Source of the DNA: an uncultured Porphyromonadaceae bacterium
GTDB taxonomy: Bacteria > Bacteroidota > Bacteroidia > Bacteroidales > Muribaculaceae
Assembly (NCBI GenBank): GCA_947649495.1
Contig: CANSRU010000018.1
Coordinates: 1-35,949, forward strand
DNA length: 35,949 nt
Reading direction: 5' to 3'
Shown: piece by piece, positions 32,684 to 35,949 of the stretch
Position numbering within the stretch: position 1 is the first letter of the stretch
How the letters are laid out: each line of letters opens with the position of its first letter
Position numbers and translations under genes: made by a program
The notes under the pieces: generated by a model
What the model saw: the letters and a program-made list of their open reading frames with translations, nothing else
What the model was told of the DNA's origin: nothing
Database searches by the model: none

Positions 32684-34396
32684 ATGACAGACCAACTAAA
32701 ACAGGCCCTTAACGACAAGTCGTGGGCCAGATGGACGGCTCTGGGACTATTGGCGTTTGCTATGTTCTGTTCGTATATCTTCATGGATATACTGTCGCCT
32801 ATCAAGGACCTTCTACAGTCAACCCGCGGATGGGATTCGACGGCGTTCGGCACCATGCAGGGTTCGGAGACATTTCTCAACGTGTTTATTTTCTTCCTTA
32901 TATTTGCCGGTATCATCCTGGACAAGATGGGAGTGCGTTTCACCGCGCTTCTTTCCGGATTTGTTATGCTGGTGGGTGCGGTCATAAACTGGTATGCGCT
33001 GACCGACGGATTTATTGGCAGCGGTCTTGACCGGTGGTTCACCGACCATCTCAATTACATTCCGGTGTTTGATGAACTTGGCATATCGCCCTTCTATGAG
33101 GGAATGCCGGCATCGGCAAAATTCTCGGCCGTAGGCTTTATGATATTCGGTTGCGGCGTGGAAATGGCGGGTATAACCGTGAGTCGCGGCATAGTGAAAT
33201 GGTTCAAAGGGCGCGAGATGGCTTTGGCCATGGGTTCGGAGATGGCTTTGGCGCGTCTCGGTGTCGCCACATGTATGATATTCTCACCGATGTTTGCCGA
33301 ACTTGGCGGAGAGGTGAGCGTATCGCGTTCGGTGGCTTTCGGCGTGGTCCTTCTTATGATTGCCCTCATAATGTTCGTGGTGTATTTCTTCATGGATAAG
33401 AAACTCGACGAGCAGACTCACGCCGAGGAGGAAAAGGACGATCCGTTCCGTCTGCGTGATCTCGGCAAGATTCTGTCGAGCAGCGGATTCTGGATTGTGG
33501 CATTGCTTTGCGTGCTTTATTATTCGGCTATATTCCCCTTCCAGAAGTATGCCGTCAATATGCTTCAGTGCAATCTGACATTTACAGAGGTTGAGTCGTT
33601 CTGGGCCTCCGACACAGTTACAGTCCTTCAGTATGTTATTATGATAGTGGTGGCCATAGCAGCTTTTGCAAGCAATTTCTCCACCAGAAAAGTCCTGAAG
33701 TATGGTTTGATGCTTGTTGCCATAGCCGCCTTGGCAGTATATTGTTACATGGGCTACAAGCGCCAGTCGGCAAGCGCCATATTCGCGGTGTTCCCGCTTC
33801 TTGCCGTAGGTATCACACCCATCCTCGGCAAGTATGTGGACTATAAAGGCAAGGCCGCATCCATGCTCGTTATCGGCTCGCTGCTGCTTATTGCCTGTCA
33901 CCTCACATTCGCGTTCATCCTTCCCATGTTCAAGGGCAGTCCGGTAGGAGGCGTATGTATAGCCTATCTCACCATCCTTGTGCTCGGAGCCTCATTCTCA
34001 TTGGTTCCCGCATCGCTTTGGCCGAGTGTGCCGAAGTTGGTCGATGCCAAGATTATCGGTTCGGCCTATGCCATGATATTCTGGATTCAGAACATCGGTC
34101 TCTGGCTCTTCCCGCTTTTGATAGGAAAGGTGCTTGACAATACCAATCCGCAGATAGTGCAGGGGCTCGCCGATGGGACATTGACTCCCGAAGAAGCAGC
34201 TGTGAGCTACAACTACACCGTGCCGTTGGTGATGCTCGCGTGCCTTGGAGTGGCCGCCCTGGTGCTCGGCGTTGTACTCAAGGCCATTGACCGCAAGAAG
34301 CATTACGGTCTTGAAGAGCCCAATGTAAAACCGGCCGAAGCCGTCAAAGCCGAAATCGAGACCGACGAAGCCGAAATTGAAGGCAACCTGCTGTAA
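32684..34396 (+). CDS. Major facilitator superfamily transporter
   Basis: A 570-residue protein with about twelve membrane helices and an MFS layout. The first helices are WTALGLLAFAMFCSYIFMDI and FLNVFIFFLIFAGIILDKMGVRFTALLSG, where DKMGVR is the family's loop 2-3 motif. The middle loop is charged (MDKKLDEQTHAEEEKDD), and a second loop of the same type reads ILGKYVDYKGKAA. A hydrophilic extension lies between helices 3 and 4, and the C-terminal tail is acidic and repetitive (Lys/Ala/Glu). The substrate is unknown. The ATG at 32684 is chosen because the upstream Met at 32630 lies before the promoter -7 box. Confidence 0.9.
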   Translation: MTDQLKQALNDKSWARWTALGLLAFAMFCSYIFMDILSPIKDLLQSTRGWDSTAFGTMQGSETFLNVFIFFLIFAGIILDKMGVRFTALLSGFVMLVGAVINWYALTDGFIGSGLDRWFTDHLNYIPVFDELGISPFYEGMPASAKFSAVGFMIFGCGVEMAGITVSRGIVKWFKGREMALAMGSEMALARLGVATCMIFSPMFAELGGEVSVSRSVAFGVVLLMIALIMFVVYFFMDKKLDEQTHAEEEKDDPFRLRDLGKILSSSGFWIVALLCVLYYSAIFPFQKYAVNMLQCNLTFTEVESFWASDTVTVLQYVIMIVVAIAAFASNFSTRKVLKYGLMLVAIAALAVYCYMGYKRQSASAIFAVFPLLAVGITPILGKYVDYKGKAASMLVIGSLLLIACHLTFAFILPMFKGSPVGGVCIAYLTILVLGASFSLVPASLWPSVPKLVDAKIIGSAYAMIFWIQNIGLWLFPLLIGKVLDNTNPQIVQGLADGTLTPEEAAVSYNYTVPLVMLACLGVAALVLGVVLKAIDRKKHYGLEEPNVKPAEAVKAEIETDEAEIEGNLL

Positions 34397-34424
34397 CAAC
34401 ACAATATACCCTAAGATTAAAAAA

Positions 34425-34461
34425 TTAACCCGCTATTGTTTTTCGAATGATAGCGGGTTAA
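34425..34461 (-). terminator. Intrinsic terminator of the hsdS gene
   Basis: A 12-bp perfect stem, TTAACCCGCTAT (34425-34436) with ATAGCGGGTTAA (34450-34461), and a 13-base loop. On the minus strand the stem is followed by TTTTT, so it serves hsdS best. It lies 29 bases after the MFS stop and may also end that transcript. Confidence 0.85.
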
Positions 34462-34469
34462 ATTATAGG

Positions 34470-35949
34470 TTATTTCCGGCGGTATATAAAATGTAGGTAT
34501 TTCAGAATATGCTCACTTTCGATATTACGCATATAGCTTTCCATGTATGCCCAGTCGGGCGAACCATTTGAATCTATGGGAAGTGTAATAATTTCTTTGG
34601 ATAAGCGGGTGGCACTTCGCTTATATCCGAAATTATACTTACCCCTAATACGGTCAGCTATGGTTGTGATAAATGTTCCGGTATATCTATTGATGTGGTT
34701 ATTATAACCTAAAGTCATATCTGAAGTTGCTATAAAATCTTCAGCCTTGTATACAGAGTAGCCCATAGAACCCTCCCCATTACGGATAAACGCAATGCAA
34801 TTCCCTTTTTGAATGGTGCTTATGTCTCTATTTACAAAGCATAACACTCCATTGTTTTGATTGGTTGCTCCAAGATAACTTATGCCATTGTCTGATTTTT
34901 TGATGTGGTTAAGTCCTTTGGATTTACCGGCAACAAGTGTCGGGAACAAGTCACGTAACAGGAAGTTCTTCCAATTTACCCCCCCCCATTTAGATTTGTT
35001 AACACTTGTCCGTCCTTTAAAGATTTTTAGGGTGGTATTGAGTATATTATTCTCTACATCTTTCATAAATGCCGACATAAAGGCAAAATCAATCTCCCCA
35101 TTATCAGTGGCTGGTAGATATATACGGCTTTTTCTTAATCTTGATAGAGTTGCACCGTAACTTCCCCAACTAAACTTTTCCACGAGTTTTTTTATCGTAA
35201 CAATTAAGAACATTGCATTATATTTGTCTAATTTTGCATGTCTTATAATTTGTATATTCTGACCTGTATAAAATGAGGTGGGCTGATAAAACACCGTTTG
35301 AGTATCCAACCCAATCGTAATTACATTACCTTCATCAACCTTGTAACGTAATGGTTGTTCCGTTACAAACATATCCATTCCATTATTCAAGTCAGACCGA
35401 GTAACATATGGTATATTTCCTGGTTTTTGATTGAGTTTGTTCTTGTCTATGCCACTATTTGTGGATTGAATAGAAAATTCATTACCAAAAACAAACTCTT
35501 TCCATTGTGAACATAATGATTCACCCCCCCCCAGTATGTGGTTGGTTATCAGTTTCTTGCATAATTGATTTATCGTTGGTTTTAAAATTTGTTGTTCTTT
35601 TTGTTTTATATAGGCTTCCATAAAAGCCCAATCTGGATTATTATTGGTATCTACAGGAAGTAAAATTCGTTGTCTTTTTAAACGCCCTGTTCCCATTTTA
35701 TAACCATAGCCATATTTTTCCCGCTGTTTCGAGATACACATAGAAATGAATAATGAAATGTAACGGTTGTTCTTTTTAAGACGCAATTTGCGAGTATCAT
35801 TTCCGAATAGAGCTTTATATGGATGATAAAAACAATAACCTACCGAACCATTCCTATTTACAGAAAGGCATCCACATTCAAGTGTGTAATTTTTATACGG
35901 GCATAAAAACGAAGCGAGCAACGGTGTGAATGTCGGTCGGCGGCTTAAT
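34470..35949 (-). CDS. hsdS: Type I restriction specificity subunit (HsdS-like), at least three modules, 5' end beyond window
   Basis: The frame is open from the right edge to 34470, so the N-terminus is outside the window. The first in-frame start inside (TTG at 35921) is unlikely to be real. The protein has modules of about 180 residues, each ending in a common motif of the form RL-x-K-x-x-I-x-LP, D, D-W/F-A-F/Y-M: RLKRQRILLP (about 35683), RLRKSRIYLP (about 35141) and RLSKEIITLP (about 34607). Target-recognition features precede each: GSVGYCFYHPYKALFGND; IPYVTRSDLNNGM with WKEFVFGNEF; ISYLGATNQNNGV with NWKNFLLRDLF. S subunits direct methylase and nuclease subunits to a DNA site. Two G9 tracts lie at the module junctions. 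HsdM and HsdR are not in the window. Confidence 0.87.
   Translation of the reverse strand, partial: LSRRPTFTPLLASFLCPYKNYTLECGCLSVNRNGSVGYCFYHPYKALFGNDTRKLRLKKNNRYISLFISMCISKQREKYGYGYKMGTGRLKRQRILLPVDTNNNPDWAFMEAYIKQKEQQILKPTINQLCKKLITNHILGGGESLCSQWKEFVFGNEFSIQSTNSGIDKNKLNQKPGNIPYVTRSDLNNGMDMFVTEQPLRYKVDEGNVITIGLDTQTVFYQPTSFYTGQNIQIIRHAKLDKYNAMFLIVTIKKLVEKFSWGSYGATLSRLRKSRIYLPATDNGEIDFAFMSAFMKDVENNILNTTLKIFKGRTSVNKSKWGGVNWKNFLLRDLFPTLVAGKSKGLNHIKKSDNGISYLGATNQNNGVLCFVNRDISTIQKGNCIAFIRNGEGSMGYSVYKAEDFIATSDMTLGYNNHINRYTGTFITTIADRIRGKYNFGYKRSATRLSKEIITLPIDSNGSPDWAYMESYMRNIESEHILKYLHFIYRRK
34979..34987 (-). repeat. G9 homopolymer tract at second module junction of hsdS
   Basis: Nine G on the coding strand in TGG GGG GGG GTA, just before NWKNFLLRDLF. 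With eight G the next codon is TAA, an immediate stop. With ten G the frame ends at TGA about ten codons later. Confidence 0.9.
35524..35532 (-). repeat. G9 homopolymer tract at first module junction of hsdS
   Basis: Nine G on the coding strand in CTG GGG GGG GGT GAA, just before QWKEFVFGNEF. With ten G the codon after the tract is TGA, an immediate stop. With eight G the frame ends at TAG within about 25 codons. Confidence 0.9.

Noticed and set aside
33284-33901. Minus-strand open frame of 205 codons inside the MFS gene
   Set aside because: It is antisense to a clear membrane transporter and is rich in His, Cys and Gly, as expected of a shadow of hydrophobic codons.

Overview
The window looks like a Bacteroidota chromosome, most likely order Bacteroidales and plausibly family Muribaculaceae or a relative. 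The family placement is inference from protein style only. The order-level signal is direct: at least five promoters have the Bacteroidota form TTG/TTTG, then about 20 bases, then TAnnTTTG. Gene content also fits (SpeA beginning MRKWRID, a DegT aminotransferase of Bacteroidales type, and a lipoprotein with OmpA-like and TPR parts).

Left flank (1-8028): a truncated tRNA-Lys; a speA-truA operon; a lipoprotein gene closed by a strong 19-bp dyad terminator; a GNAT acetyltransferase; a membrane-anchored protein with two DTG (aspartic protease-like) motifs; and a coupled pair made of a secreted endonuclease/exonuclease/phosphatase-family protein and a small macrodomain-like protein.

Centre (8145-28600): one long minus-strand surface polysaccharide operon of 19 genes, mostly joined by ATGA or TAATG overlaps or short gaps. 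In transcription order it holds three tandem GT2 enzymes, a polysaccharide pyruvyl transferase, a 4Fe-4S FrhB-like protein, a Wzx-type flippase, a GT2, two GT4, a GT32-like enzyme, an EpsG/Wzy-like polymerase, two GT2, a PglA-like GT4, a FemAB/GNAT-like protein, an ATP-grasp protein, a PglC-like initiating phosphoglycosyl transferase, a membrane acyltransferase and a DegT aminotransferase. A good promoter at 28569-28600 precedes a leader of about 430 nt containing a long stem and a duplicated hairpin plus GACAGGGG element. No export (Wza/Wzc), nucleotide-sugar dehydratase or UpxY-type regulator gene is in the window.

Right flank (28845-35949): an unrecognised two-helix membrane protein, a tRNA-Ser(GCT), mltG, an AI-2E-family permease, an MFS transporter, and a type I restriction specificity subunit (HsdS) that runs off the right edge and has at least three repeated modules.

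Main discovery: three 9-base G/C homopolymer tracts lie inside genes. One is near the N-terminus of the polysaccharide acyltransferase (10382-10390). Two lie at the two module junctions of hsdS (35524-35532 and 34979-34987). Every single-base slip I translated leads to an early stop, usually within a few codons. This is the arrangement expected for slipped-strand phase variation of both surface polysaccharide acylation and restriction-modification specificity, with the sequence here in the ON state at all three.
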